Assembly (NCBI GenBank): GCA_002394395.1
Contig: DGTR01000014.1
Location: forward strand, 9,015 to 73,014
DNA: 64,000 nucleotides
Reading direction: 5' to 3'
Origin: Bacteroidales bacterium UBA4331
GTDB taxonomy: Bacteria > Bacteroidota > Bacteroidia > Bacteroidales > Paludibacteraceae
Shown in pieces: positions 42,859 through 51,054 of the stretch. A program made the position numbers and the translations under genes. How positions within the stretch are numbered: the stretch's first letter is position 1; the number at the start of each line of letters is the position of its first letter. The notes beneath the pieces were generated by a model. That model searched no databases. It saw only the letters and a program-made list of their open reading frames with translations, and was not told the DNA's origin.

Positions 42859-44288
42859 TAGCCCTCCTGGCGGCTCTTCCGCTGTTCGCAGCCCCGCGGC
42901 TGACGGTAGTCGCTGTCGTGGACGGACTGACTTCAGAAAACCTCGCAACCTTGCGGCCGTACTGGCAACAAGGCGGTCTCCGCACACTCAGTGAGGAGGC
43001 TTTCCAGACCCGCGTCACGTATCCGCATCTCGTCTTCGGAGGCAATGAGACGACCGCGACGCTCATGACAGGAGTCACCCCGGACCGGCATGGTTATACC
43101 ACCGACCTGTATTTCTCCCGCTCCGACAGAAAGACCCATTCCATGCTCGAAGATCCGTCTGTCAGGGGTATCGGCACGCAGGAGCATCTCTCTGCCAAAG
43201 CCCTGCTCTCGCAAACCATGACGGATCGCATGCGGCTCAGCTATCCTTCCGCGAAGATCTACGCCATCGGCATTCAAGGTCCCACGACCATCCTTCTGGC
43301 GGGTCACTGTGCCAACGCGTGTTGTTGGCTCAGCGAGAAAGAGCTGCAATGGGTGGCTACCGCGGCTTACACAGAGGGCCTTCCTACTTCCGCTTATGAC
43401 CAAAACCAGATCATGCGCGTCTCTTCCATGGCAGCACGGCAATGGACCCCGCGCATGGATATCCTCACCTATACCTCCCCCACGGAGCAAGAGCGTAAGA
43501 AGAGTTTCTCGTACGACGTGAAAGACGTCCTCTTGCATTCGCCCGAAGCGAACACCTTAGTCATCGAATTGGCGCTGGCGATCCAACGCGACGAGAAACT
43601 CGGCATGGATGCCACGCCGGACATGCTCATGCTGCAGCTCAACACTCTGAGTCCCACCGCACAATCCGACCGCATCGCCTCTGCCGAACACGAAGATATG
43701 TATCTCCGCCTCAATCAGGACTTAGGCTTCCTCATGGAGCAGTTGGACAAACGTATCGGCCGCAGCAACTATCAACTTCTCGTGGTCGGAAGACCTATCA
43801 AAGGTACGGACGCGCAGACCCTGAGCGACATTCACATGCCTGTGCATACTTTCAACGCCGACCGCGCGGCTGCCCTCTCCGGCACGTATCTCATGGCGCT
43901 TTACGGACACGAGCGATGGGTCGATGGCGTCTATGGACAGTCCATCTACCTCAACCGAACCCTCATCGAGCAGAAACGCCTGAACTTAGAGACACTGCAA
44001 CGCCAAGTGGCGAATTTCCTCATGGATTTTGAGGGAGTGCAGATTGCCATGCCGGGCCACGAAGCTATGAACTATCCTTACCTGGGTTCATCCCTCTGCA
44101 AGCGCCACACCGGCGATGTAGTTTATCTACTCCAACCCGGATGGCGGATGATGCAGGATGAGAAAAAGACCGTGGATCACGTCATCGACGACAACCCTGC
44201 CTCTCCCCTTTTGCTCTGGAGCGGAGCTATCCGACCCATGCCGCAAGGAAACCTCGATGCCACCAATGTTGCTGATCTCATCTTTTGA
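42828..44288 (+). CDS. Alkaline phosphatase superfamily phosphodiesterase-like protein
   Basis: 486 residues from MRKIYIYITLIALLAALPLF (signal peptide); longer frames run inside the upstream gene. The fold is indicated by VVAVVDGLTSENL, then NETTATLMTGVTPDRHG, which carries the nucleophile and metal region of PafA-type enzymes. Exported, so probably releases phosphate from organic phosphates, but a late metal-binding His motif is not obvious and activity needs to be treated as likely rather than sure. Confidence 0.82.
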   Translation: MRKIYIYITLIALLAALPLFAAPRLTVVAVVDGLTSENLATLRPYWQQGGLRTLSEEAFQTRVTYPHLVFGGNETTATLMTGVTPDRHGYTTDLYFSRSDRKTHSMLEDPSVRGIGTQEHLSAKALLSQTMTDRMRLSYPSAKIYAIGIQGPTTILLAGHCANACCWLSEKELQWVATAAYTEGLPTSAYDQNQIMRVSSMAARQWTPRMDILTYTSPTEQERKKSFSYDVKDVLLHSPEANTLVIELALAIQRDEKLGMDATPDMLMLQLNTLSPTAQSDRIASAEHEDMYLRLNQDLGFLMEQLDKRIGRSNYQLLVVGRPIKGTDAQTLSDIHMPVHTFNADRAAALSGTYLMALYGHERWVDGVYGQSIYLNRTLIEQKRLNLETLQRQVANFLMDFEGVQIAMPGHEAMNYPYLGSSLCKRHTGDVVYLLQPGWRMMQDEKKTVDHVIDDNPASPLLLWSGAIRPMPQGNLDATNVADLIF

Positions 44289-44323
44289 AAAATGACCCAT
44301 ACGGCAAAGCAGATCGTATGAAC

Positions 44324-44366
44324 GAAGTGAATAAAGAAATAGTAAATGACTAAATAGTAAATAATA
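44324..44366. repeat. AAATGACTAAATAGTAAAT-type repeat before DUF4494
   Basis: GAATAAAGAAATAGTAAATG followed by ACTAAATAGTAAATAATATG; a degraded relative of the GGTAAATGACCAAAT repeats. It ends in the ATG of the next gene. Confidence 0.6.
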
Positions 44367-44782
44367 TGATTTATCACGAGATTAAAGTTAAGTATGATCG
44401 CCAGACCGGAGAGGACAACCCCGGCAAGGTAAAAGAGACCTATCTCATAGACGGCGCTGTCAGTTTTGCGGATGCAGAAAACTGCCTCATGGAGGAAATC
44501 AAACCCTTCATCTTCGGCGATTGCGAAGTGCAGAACTGCAAACGCTCGCAGTTCTTTGAGACCTTCGCCAACCCCGATGGCGCCTTCTGGTACAAAGCCC
44601 GCGTGGAGATGATCACCATCGACGGCGAGAAAGAGACCCGTAAGAATGTAGCGGTTCTGATTGAGGCAAACACCCTCACAGACGCCGCAGAAGCACTCAA
44701 ACAAGCCCTCAACTCCTATGATTGCGAGTTGATATCTATCGCCAAAACGCCGATCGTAGATATCCTCCACGCCGTACAATAA
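44366..44782 (+). CDS. DUF4494 protein
   Basis: 138 residues matching DUF4494, a family found in this phylum. Typical segments are YEIKVKYDR-like start, KVKETYLIDGAVSFADAE, and VLIEANTLTDAAEAL. No signal or membrane segment, so cytoplasmic. Function unknown. Its stop overlaps the start of glsA (TAATG). Confidence 0.88.
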   Translation: MIYHEIKVKYDRQTGEDNPGKVKETYLIDGAVSFADAENCLMEEIKPFIFGDCEVQNCKRSQFFETFANPDGAFWYKARVEMITIDGEKETRKNVAVLIEANTLTDAAEALKQALNSYDCELISIAKTPIVDILHAVQ

Positions 44783-45615
44783 TGCCACTACAGTTCGACA
44801 TACGAGCCATTCTTCGGGAGAAAGCCCCCAATGTGCATGTACCGGATTTCCTCATCCGGTATTTAGAGCGCATCGTCCACGTGAAGCAGATGAACGCCTT
44901 CCTCCGCAAGTACCCTGATCTGGAGGGATATGACTTCATCCGCCGTGTGCTCGATGAGGAGTTATGTTGTACCGCCTCCATCGAAGGTATTGAAAACATC
45001 CCCACCGACGGCAAACCGGTTATCTTCGTTTCCAACCACCCCTTAGGCGGCTTGGACGGCATGATTATCGCGCAGATGATTCACGAGTCCCGAAAAGAGA
45101 AGCGCGAACTCAAAGTCATTGTCAACGAGCTGCTGATGTTCATGAAACCCATTGCAGGCCTTTGGGCGCCGGTCAGCAAAACCGGTTCGCTGAGCAAGGA
45201 ACAGGTCCTGCAGCAGCAAGCCATGTGGGAGTCCGAGAAAGACGTCTTGACCTTTCCAGCGGGCGCTTGCAGCCGCCTCCAACGCATCAACCATGCATGG
45301 TCGATCCAGGACCTGGAATGGCAGAAGAACTTCATCCAGCGGGCCCGGGAGTACCAGCGGGACATAGTGCCCATCTATTTTGAGGGGAAAAACAGCCGCT
45401 TCTTCTACGCCCTCGCGTACATCCGCAAACTGCTGCGTATTCCTGTCAATATCGAGATGCTCTACCTCGTGGACGAGATGTACGGCGCGCATGGTAAACA
45501 CTTCCGCGTGCACGTCCTGCCGCCTATACCCTATACCACTTTTGATAATTCGAAAACACCCAAACAATGGGCTCAATATGTAAAATCTATTGTATATGCA
45601 AGCAATAATTCCTGA
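44782..45615 (+). CDS. glsA: Acyltransferase of glycine lipid synthesis (GlsA-like)
   Basis: 277 residues from MPLQFDIRAIL. PlsC-type acyltransferase with SNHPLGGLDGM (histidine to aspartate spacing five, usual for this branch) and FPAGACSR. In Bacteroides, GlsA adds the second, ester-linked fatty acid to N-acyl glycine. The adjacent N-acyltransferase gene supports this. The end overlaps glsB. Confidence 0.88.
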   Translation: MPLQFDIRAILREKAPNVHVPDFLIRYLERIVHVKQMNAFLRKYPDLEGYDFIRRVLDEELCCTASIEGIENIPTDGKPVIFVSNHPLGGLDGMIIAQMIHESRKEKRELKVIVNELLMFMKPIAGLWAPVSKTGSLSKEQVLQQQAMWESEKDVLTFPAGACSRLQRINHAWSIQDLEWQKNFIQRAREYQRDIVPIYFEGKNSRFFYALAYIRKLLRIPVNIEMLYLVDEMYGAHGKHFRVHVLPPIPYTTFDNSKTPKQWAQYVKSIVYASNNS

Positions 45616-46519
45616 AGTTGACAGGGACCTCCTGGAGAAGGAGTTGGAGGGGCATTTGCTCCGTCCGTCCAACAAGGCGGACAACCTCATCTATGACATC
45701 ACTTCGCACGAATGCCCAAACGTCATGCGTGAGATTGCGCGGCTGCGTGAAATCAGTTACCGCGACGGTGGAGGAGCTACCGGGCGGGAGATGGATATAG
45801 ATGAGATGGACACGATGCCCAAACCCTATCACCAACTCATCGTCTGGGATCCGACCAACAGACAGATCATCGGCGGCTACCGGTACCTCTTTGGCAGCGA
45901 AGCGGAGATTCGAGACGGACAACCGTTCATCACCTCCGCTCACCTCTTCCATTACTCGGAGCGCTTCATCCGCGACTACCTGCCCAAGACTATTGAGTTC
46001 GGCAGGGCGTTCGTCCAGCCGATGTACCAGAAACGCGAGATGGGTGTCAAGGCGCTCTTTGCCTTGGATAACATCTGGGACGGTATTGGCGCAATCATGC
46101 ACAACCACCCGCAGCTCCAGTACATGATCGGCAAAGTGACCATCTACCCGGACTACAACGCCACGGCGCGCGAGTTGATTTACGTTTATCTTGACCGTTT
46201 CCACAGAGGTGAAGAAGGACTCATCGCGCCCTATCACCCGCTGCCTCTGCCGACGATCGACAAGCCCTTTGAGGGCACCGATCCGCAGGAGAACTACCAT
46301 ATTCTCCAGCATGCCGTGCGCGAGCAAGGGACCGTCATTCCGCCAATGTTCTCCGCCTATCTCAACCTCACCAACGACCTGCAGTTCTTCGGCAATGCCA
46401 TTAACGACGAGCTGGCGAATGTCTATGAGACAGGAATCATGGTGGACCTCAACACCGTCTATCAGGAGAAAAAAGAACGCTATATCACACCGTATATCCA
46501 ATGGCTGAACCAACAATAA
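45596..46519 (+). CDS. glsB: N-acyltransferase of glycine lipid synthesis (GlsB-like)
   Basis: 307 residues from MQAIIPEVDRDLL. GNAT-like fold with IVWDPTNRQIIGGYRYL and EFGRAFVQPMYQ. In Bacteroides, GlsB joins a fatty acid to glycine; with GlsA it makes glycine lipids that help stress survival. Overlaps glsA by 20 nt and yggS by one base. The chosen ATG follows an in-frame TTG. Confidence 0.9.
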   Translation: MQAIIPEVDRDLLEKELEGHLLRPSNKADNLIYDITSHECPNVMREIARLREISYRDGGGATGREMDIDEMDTMPKPYHQLIVWDPTNRQIIGGYRYLFGSEAEIRDGQPFITSAHLFHYSERFIRDYLPKTIEFGRAFVQPMYQKREMGVKALFALDNIWDGIGAIMHNHPQLQYMIGKVTIYPDYNATARELIYVYLDRFHRGEEGLIAPYHPLPLPTIDKPFEGTDPQENYHILQHAVREQGTVIPPMFSAYLNLTNDLQFFGNAINDELANVYETGIMVDLNTVYQEKKERYITPYIQWLNQQ

Positions 46520-47211
46520 TGCCGACGGACTTCTCTATTACTAATAATATACGGAACGTGCGTGCGCATATACCCGCGCACGTCACGCTCGTGTGCGTGA
46601 GTAAGTTCCATCCCGTAGAGGCGATACGCGAAGCGTACGATGCCGGAGAGCGACATTTCGGCGAGAGCAGAGTCCAGGAACTCAAACAAAAGATCCCACT
46701 TCTGCCCGACGATATCCACTGGCATTTCATCGGACATCTCCAGACCAACAAAGTGCGCGACCTGCTCAAACTCCGCCCGTACCTCATCCACTCCGTGGAC
46801 TCCGAACGACTCTTGAACGCACTCAACGAAGAGGCGATCAAACAAGGAATCGTCCAAAATATCCTGCTCGAAATCCACGTAGCCAAAGAAGAGACAAAAA
46901 CGGGGTTAAGTAAGACTCAAGTAAGACTAATCCTAGACCATAGCGCTACTGTTTGGCATGGATTACGCATCGTTGGACTTATGGCGATGGCGACAAACAC
47001 CGACGACGAAACCGAAATCCGCCGCTGCTTCGAAGAGGCTGCAAAATGTCTAAATGACGCAATAAATGACCAAATGGTAAATGACCAAATGGTAAATAAC
47101 TCAGCGATCCTCTCCATGGGCATGTCCGACGACTACCGGATAGCTATCGAGTGCGGCTCCAACATGGTTCGCATCGGCTCCACCATCTTCGGAGAAAGGA
47201 CATATAAATGA
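46519..47211 (+). CDS. yggS: PLP homeostasis protein (YggS/PROSC) with repeat insertions
   Basis: 230 residues from MPTDFSITNN; an ATG 18 nt earlier is possible, but the TAATG overlap matches the cluster. It binds PLP and keeps vitamin B6 pools balanced. The PLP lysine is in VSKFHPVEAI, and GMSDDYRIAIECGSNMVRIG is the family end. Two inserted stretches: GLSKTQVRLIL (about 131-141) from an AAGTAAGACT repeat and NDQMVNDQMVNN (about 182-194) from a GGTAAATGACCA repeat. Frame kept. Confidence 0.93.
   Translation: MPTDFSITNNIRNVRAHIPAHVTLVCVSKFHPVEAIREAYDAGERHFGESRVQELKQKIPLLPDDIHWHFIGHLQTNKVRDLLKLRPYLIHSVDSERLLNALNEEAIKQGIVQNILLEIHVAKEETKTGLSKTQVRLILDHSATVWHGLRIVGLMAMATNTDDETEIRRCFEEAAKCLNDAINDQMVNDQMVNNSAILSMGMSDDYRIAIECGSNMVRIGSTIFGERTYK
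46909..46934. repeat. AAGTAAGACT-type repeat inside yggS
   Basis: TTAAGTAAGACTCAAGTAAG followed by ACTAATC, the reverse complement form of the 32578-32640 family, translated in frame. Confidence 0.65.
47049..47100. repeat. GGTAAATGACCAAAT repeat inside yggS
   Basis: AATGACGCAATAAATGACCA followed by AATGGTAAATGACCAAATGG and TAAATAAC, translated as NDAINDQMVNDQMVNN. Same family as 6864-6900. Confidence 0.85.
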
Positions 47212-47252
47212 TCAATGACAAAATGGTAAATGATAAAATGGTAAATAGTCAA
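47207..47252. repeat. AATGGTAAATGA repeat at the start of the HAD gene
   Basis: AATGATCAATGACAAAATGG followed by TAAATGATAAAATGGTAAAT, translated as MINDKMVNDKMVN. It supplies the start codon of the HAD gene. Confidence 0.85.
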
Positions 47253-47930
47253 AAAATACGTGCAGTATTTTTTGACCAAGATGGTGTGCTTTTTGACTCC
47301 ATGCCTTGCCATGCCAAGGCTTGGGAGATGGCGATGAACGAGAACGGGGTCCCTTATACCGCCATGGACTGTTACCGCAACGAGGGCAGAACCGGTCCCG
47401 GCGTCATCAACGAGATCTACCAGCGCCTCCACGGTACCGACGCGCCGCAGGAACTGATCGACCACATATACGATACCAAGTCCAATTATTTTCTCCAACT
47501 CAATAAAGGCGAACTACCGGCCCTCATTCCCGGGGTGCGCGATGTGCTGCAATACCTGCACAAGAACGGCATCCAATGTTGGGTCGTTACCGGCTCAGGC
47601 CAACGCAACCTCATCAATTCGCTCAACAACACTTTCGATGGGGTCTTCACGGGCATCATCTCTGCCTTTGATGTGAAGTACGGCAAGCCGAATCCCGAAC
47701 CGTACCTCAAAGCCTGGGAGCGTTCCGGCTTCAAAAAAGAGGAATGTATGGTGGTGGAGAATGCTCCTTTGGGAACTCGTGCCGCGAAAGCCGCAGGACT
47801 CTTCACTTGCGCCGTGAATACAGGTATTCTGCCCGACTCTGACTTGGAAGCGGAGCACGCCGACAAAGTCTTCCCGAACATGGCGGCGCTTCTCAAATGG
47901 CTGCAAGATTCTGCCATTTTGTCAGTCTGA
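47208..47930 (+). CDS. HAD superfamily phosphatase (beta-phosphoglucomutase-like)
   Basis: 240 residues. The nucleophile motif is VFFDQDGVLFDS, followed by a helical cap, VVTGSGQ, the lysine in KYGKPNPEPY and VVENAPLGTRAA. Similar to beta-phosphoglucomutase or sugar-phosphate phosphatases; substrate unknown. The first 14 residues (MINDKMVNDKMVNS) come from a dispersed repeat, so the true start could be any of three ATGs. Overlaps yggS (ATGA). Confidence 0.9.
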   Translation: MINDKMVNDKMVNSQKIRAVFFDQDGVLFDSMPCHAKAWEMAMNENGVPYTAMDCYRNEGRTGPGVINEIYQRLHGTDAPQELIDHIYDTKSNYFLQLNKGELPALIPGVRDVLQYLHKNGIQCWVVTGSGQRNLINSLNNTFDGVFTGIISAFDVKYGKPNPEPYLKAWERSGFKKEECMVVENAPLGTRAAKAAGLFTCAVNTGILPDSDLEAEHADKVFPNMAALLKWLQDSAILSV

Positions 47931-47972
47931 ACCCGTTTGGAACATAGTTTGTGTATTGTTTAGTGAACAACT

Positions 47973-48008
47973 GATTACAGAATCACGTAATCACGTAATT
48001 ACGAATAT
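47973..48008. repeat. AATCACGTAATCACG-type repeat before clpB
   Basis: ATTACAGAATCACGTAATCA followed by CGTAATTACGAAT. The coding counterpart is in trmN6 at 20011-20047. Confidence 0.7.
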
Positions 48009-48028
48009 TAACTAAACGATATACAACT

Positions 48029-50101
48029 ATGAACACGAACAATTACAATTCCAACAACCAGAACGAGAACCTCAAGAAGTTCGCTATCAACCTCTGTGAG
48101 CGGGCTCGAGAGGGGAAGTTAGACCCCGTCATCGGACGTGATGACGAGATCCGGCGTGTGCTCCAGATCCTGAGCCGCCGTACGAAGAACAACCCGATCC
48201 TCATCGGCGAACCGGGTGTCGGTAAGACTGCCATTGCGGAAGGCCTCGCCCATCGTATCGTACGTGGCGATGTGCCCGAGAACCTGAAAAAGAAACAGAT
48301 CTACTCCCTCGATATGGGTGCCCTTATTGCGGGTGCGAAGTACCAGGGTGAGTTTGAGGAGCGACTCAAAGGCGTCGTCAACGAAGTAGTGGCGGCGGCT
48401 GGCGAGATCATCCTTTTCATCGATGAGATCCACACCCTCGTCGGCGCCGGCAAATCAAGCGGTGCGATGGACGCAGCGAATATCCTGAAACCGGCTTTGG
48501 CACGTGGAGACCTGCGCGCCATCGGTGCTACCACCCTCGATGAATATCAGAAGTATTTTGAGACCGACAAAGCCCTTGAGCGGCGGTTCCAGAAAGTCAT
48601 GGTCGATGAGCCGGATGAGGCAGCGACGATCTCTATCCTCCGTGGTCTGAAAGAGCGCTACGAGACCCACCACAAGGTGCGTATCAAAGACGATGCCATC
48701 ATCGCAGCGGTAACCCTCTCCGCTCGGTATATAACCGATCGTTTCCTGCCGGATAAGGCAATTGACCTGGTCGATGAAGCCGCAGCCAAACTGCGTCTGG
48801 AAGTGGACTCCAAGCCCGAAGAGATCGATTCGCTCGACCGTCAGATCAAGCAATTAGAGATCGAGCGCGAAGCGATTAAGCGCGATAAGGACGAAGTCAA
48901 ACTCAAAGCCATTGAAGCACAGTTGACGGAGCTGAAAAAGCAATCCGACGAACTGAACGCACGCTGGAACAAAGAGAAAGGATACGTGGCTACCATCCAG
49001 AATGAGAAAGCACGTATCGAGACCCTCAAACACCAGGCGGAAGTAGCCGAGCGCGAAGGCGATTACGGCAAGGTTGCGGAGATCCGGTACAGCCAGATTC
49101 CTGCCGCCGAAGCGAACATCAAAGCCGCTCAGGACACTCTGCATCAGCTCGGTACCGATTCCCTCATCAAAGAGGAAGTCGATGAAGACGATATAGCTGA
49201 AGTAGTAGCTCGTTGGACGGGTATTCCGGTAGCAAAGATGATGCAATCCGAGCGCGACAAACTGCTCCATCTGGAGGAAGAACTTCATAAACGTGTCATC
49301 GGCCAAGACCAAGCCATTGAAGCGGTCTCCGACGCTATCCGTCGTAGCCGTGCAGGACTCCAGGATCCCAAACGTCCTATCGGTTCGTTCATCTTCCTTG
49401 GTACCACCGGTGTCGGTAAGACCGAGTTGGCAAAAGCCCTTGCGGATTACCTCTTCGACGATGAGAATATGATGACGCGTATCGATATGTCCGAGTACCA
49501 GGAGAAGTTCTCCGCGACGCGACTCATCGGTGCGCCTCCGGGATACGTGGGTTACGATGAAGGCGGACAGCTGACCGAAGCCATCCGGCGTAAACCCTAC
49601 TCCGTCGTCCTCTTCGATGAGATAGAGAAAGCGCACCCCGATGTCTTCAACGTCCTGCTGCAAGTGCTCGATGACGGTCGTCTGACGGATAACAAAGGTC
49701 GTTTGGTCAATTTCAAGAACACCTTGATTATCATGACTTCCAACCTCACGGAGGAGCAACTCCGCGCACAGGTTCGACCCGAGTTCATCAACCGTATTGA
49801 TGAGATCATCCACTTCTCTGAACTGACCGAGTCGGACATCAAAGCAGTCGTCGGTCTGCAAGTCAGCCGCATCCACAAGATGCTTGAAGACCAAGGTATC
49901 GACCTCCGCGTCACGGACGACGCAATCAACTACATCGCCAAGGAAGGCTACGACCCGCAGTTCGGCGCACGGCCTGTCAAGAGAGCGCTCCAACGCCTCG
50001 TCCTCAACGAGCTGTCCAAGGCCATCATCGGCGGCAGAGTAGATCAATCCAAACCCGTCATCGTCGAGCTCCGCGACGGCGAACTCAAGTTCCGCAACTA
50101 A
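48029..50101 (+). CDS. clpB: ClpB-type disaggregase lacking the N-domain
   Basis: Hexameric AAA+ chaperone that pulls proteins from aggregates with DnaK. 690 residues, against about 860 for typical ClpB. The Clp N-domain is missing: the chain starts with an Asn-rich leader and enters NBD1 at KLDPVIGRDDEI. Walker A GEPGVGKTAI, Walker B ILFIDEIHTL, the long coiled-coil M-domain with REGDYGKVAEIRYSQIP, and NBD2 with GTTGVGKTEL and VLFDEIEKAHP are present. After IIMTSNL about 20 residues normally found before RPEFINRIDE are missing. No N-domain-like sequence lies upstream. It ends in a hairpin terminator. Confidence 0.95.
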   Translation: MNTNNYNSNNQNENLKKFAINLCERAREGKLDPVIGRDDEIRRVLQILSRRTKNNPILIGEPGVGKTAIAEGLAHRIVRGDVPENLKKKQIYSLDMGALIAGAKYQGEFEERLKGVVNEVVAAAGEIILFIDEIHTLVGAGKSSGAMDAANILKPALARGDLRAIGATTLDEYQKYFETDKALERRFQKVMVDEPDEAATISILRGLKERYETHHKVRIKDDAIIAAVTLSARYITDRFLPDKAIDLVDEAAAKLRLEVDSKPEEIDSLDRQIKQLEIEREAIKRDKDEVKLKAIEAQLTELKKQSDELNARWNKEKGYVATIQNEKARIETLKHQAEVAEREGDYGKVAEIRYSQIPAAEANIKAAQDTLHQLGTDSLIKEEVDEDDIAEVVARWTGIPVAKMMQSERDKLLHLEEELHKRVIGQDQAIEAVSDAIRRSRAGLQDPKRPIGSFIFLGTTGVGKTELAKALADYLFDDENMMTRIDMSEYQEKFSATRLIGAPPGYVGYDEGGQLTEAIRRKPYSVVLFDEIEKAHPDVFNVLLQVLDDGRLTDNKGRLVNFKNTLIIMTSNLTEEQLRAQVRPEFINRIDEIIHFSELTESDIKAVVGLQVSRIHKMLEDQGIDLRVTDDAINYIAKEGYDPQFGARPVKRALQRLVLNELSKAIIGGRVDQSKPVIVELRDGELKFRN

Positions 50102-50108
50102 CGGATTT

Positions 50109-50133
50109 TTATGGTAACTTTTTTACCATAATC
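50109..50133 (+). terminator. Terminator of clpB
   Basis: TATGGTAA and TTACCATA pair around a T-rich loop, directly after the clpB stop. Short stem, so moderate support. Confidence 0.55.
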
Positions 50134-50154
50134 AATCACTAATTTTCAAAAAAT

Positions 50155-50196
50155 GGCATACAAATTTGCGTATGTCATTTTTTTTGTGTAATTTTG
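50155..50196 (+). promoter_or_regulatory. Dyad promoter of the antitoxin-toxin pair
   Basis: GGCATAC (50155-50161), TTTGC, GTATGTC (50170-50176), T8, then TAATTTTG (50189-50196). Closely like the gdhA and 52161-52202 promoters. Confidence 0.75.
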
Positions 50197-50222
50197 CAGC
50201 GCAAAATCAAAACAAGAACACT

Positions 50223-50453
50223 ATGAGTTACATGCAAATGGCACAATTAGACGTGCTCAACCTTGTGAAGGGCATTCAAACGGAAGGGGATTATATTGAC
50301 TTCCGTAATATGCTTGCGCGCTATTTTGCAGACAAAGCGCAGAAACAAATAGATGCCCTTTGGGAGAATGGTAAGATCAATGAGCAGACCATTGAACAAT
50401 GGGGTAACGAACGAATGAGAACTCCTTATCGCTATGCGGTACATCGTTCTTGA
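50223..50453 (+). CDS. Putative antitoxin of a PIN toxin
   Basis: 76 residues from MSYMQMAQLDVLNLVKGIQT. Helical and charged, no family named with certainty. It overlaps the PIN-domain gene by 20 nt, and in Bacteroidota short helical proteins ending in NERMRTPYRYAVHRS-like tails typically precede PIN toxins (inference). Would bind and silence the toxin and repress the operon. Confidence 0.72.
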   Translation: MSYMQMAQLDVLNLVKGIQTEGDYIDFRNMLARYFADKAQKQIDALWENGKINEQTIEQWGNERMRTPYRYAVHRS

Positions 50454-50838
50454 TACCAATTGTCTTCTGCAGGCATTACCTTCCAATAGCCCATTCCATA
50501 AAATATGGATTGAGGTGTTGGAGGGTCGTATTTGTTTGTGTGTCAACACGGATATTTTAGAGGAATACGAAGAGATATTAGCCATTAAAACGACTCCGGA
50601 GATTGCGCGCAATATTGTGGAAGCGATTGCAAATCTATCAACAACCGTTTTCCAAAATACATACGTTCACTTTGAGTTACTTCCGGCTGATTCGGATGAT
50701 AATAAATTCGTTGATTGCGCAGTAGCATCAGATGCTGAGTACATAGTAACAAATGATAAACACTTCAATCCATTAAAAGAAATTCCCTGGCCGAAGGTAG
50801 AGATTATTAAGATAGCAGAGTTTATTAAACTTATATAA
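50434..50838 (+). CDS. PIN-domain toxin
   Basis: 134 residues of the PIN family of toxin ribonucleases. Acidic metal-binding residues: D7 in VLDTNCLL, the glutamates in EEYEEIL (about 43-48), D91 and D95 in SDDNKFVDCAVA, and D109 in VTNDKHF. It cleaves RNA in known relatives. The open frame overlaps the antitoxin. Part of a toxin-antitoxin module next to a RhuM gene and a restriction-modification set. Confidence 0.85.
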   Translation: MRYIVLDTNCLLQALPSNSPFHKIWIEVLEGRICLCVNTDILEEYEEILAIKTTPEIARNIVEAIANLSTTVFQNTYVHFELLPADSDDNKFVDCAVASDAEYIVTNDKHFNPLKEIPWPKVEIIKIAEFIKLI

Positions 50839-51000
50839 TTCTCGTCACTCACTGACGTTAAACAGGACCAGGTCTGTTGTCACCGACAGCGTAAAAAAGC
50901 GGTGACATATTTTATATACAGAGTTTCGGAGACGAGACTCTGTTTTTTTGTTTCTATTAAGTGCAGATTTTTTGTGGATGCTGGAAAAAAGAGAGATTTA
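50839..51000 (+). other. Hairpin series after the PIN toxin gene
   Basis: Three hairpins in a row: CGTC/GACG (about 50843-50857), GTCACCG/CGGTGAC (about 50879-50906), then the terminator at 50918-50956. The first has a look-alike at 52228-52243 (CGTC...GACGTTAAA). They could be the end of the toxin mRNA or a small RNA; I cannot tell. Confidence 0.4.
50918..50956 (+). terminator. Terminator after the PIN toxin region
   Basis: ACAGAGT and GACTCTGT pair around TTTCGGAGACGA-type loop, followed by T7. Confidence 0.85.
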
Positions 51001-51032
51001 TTTGCATAATTCAGAAAAAAGTAGTACCTTTG
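51001..51032 (+). promoter_or_regulatory. RhuM gene promoter
   Basis: TTTGCATAATTC, A-run, then TACCTTTG at 51025-51032; start codon at 51055. Confidence 0.75.
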
Positions 51033-51054
51033 CAAGCGCAATTAGATTCTTTTT

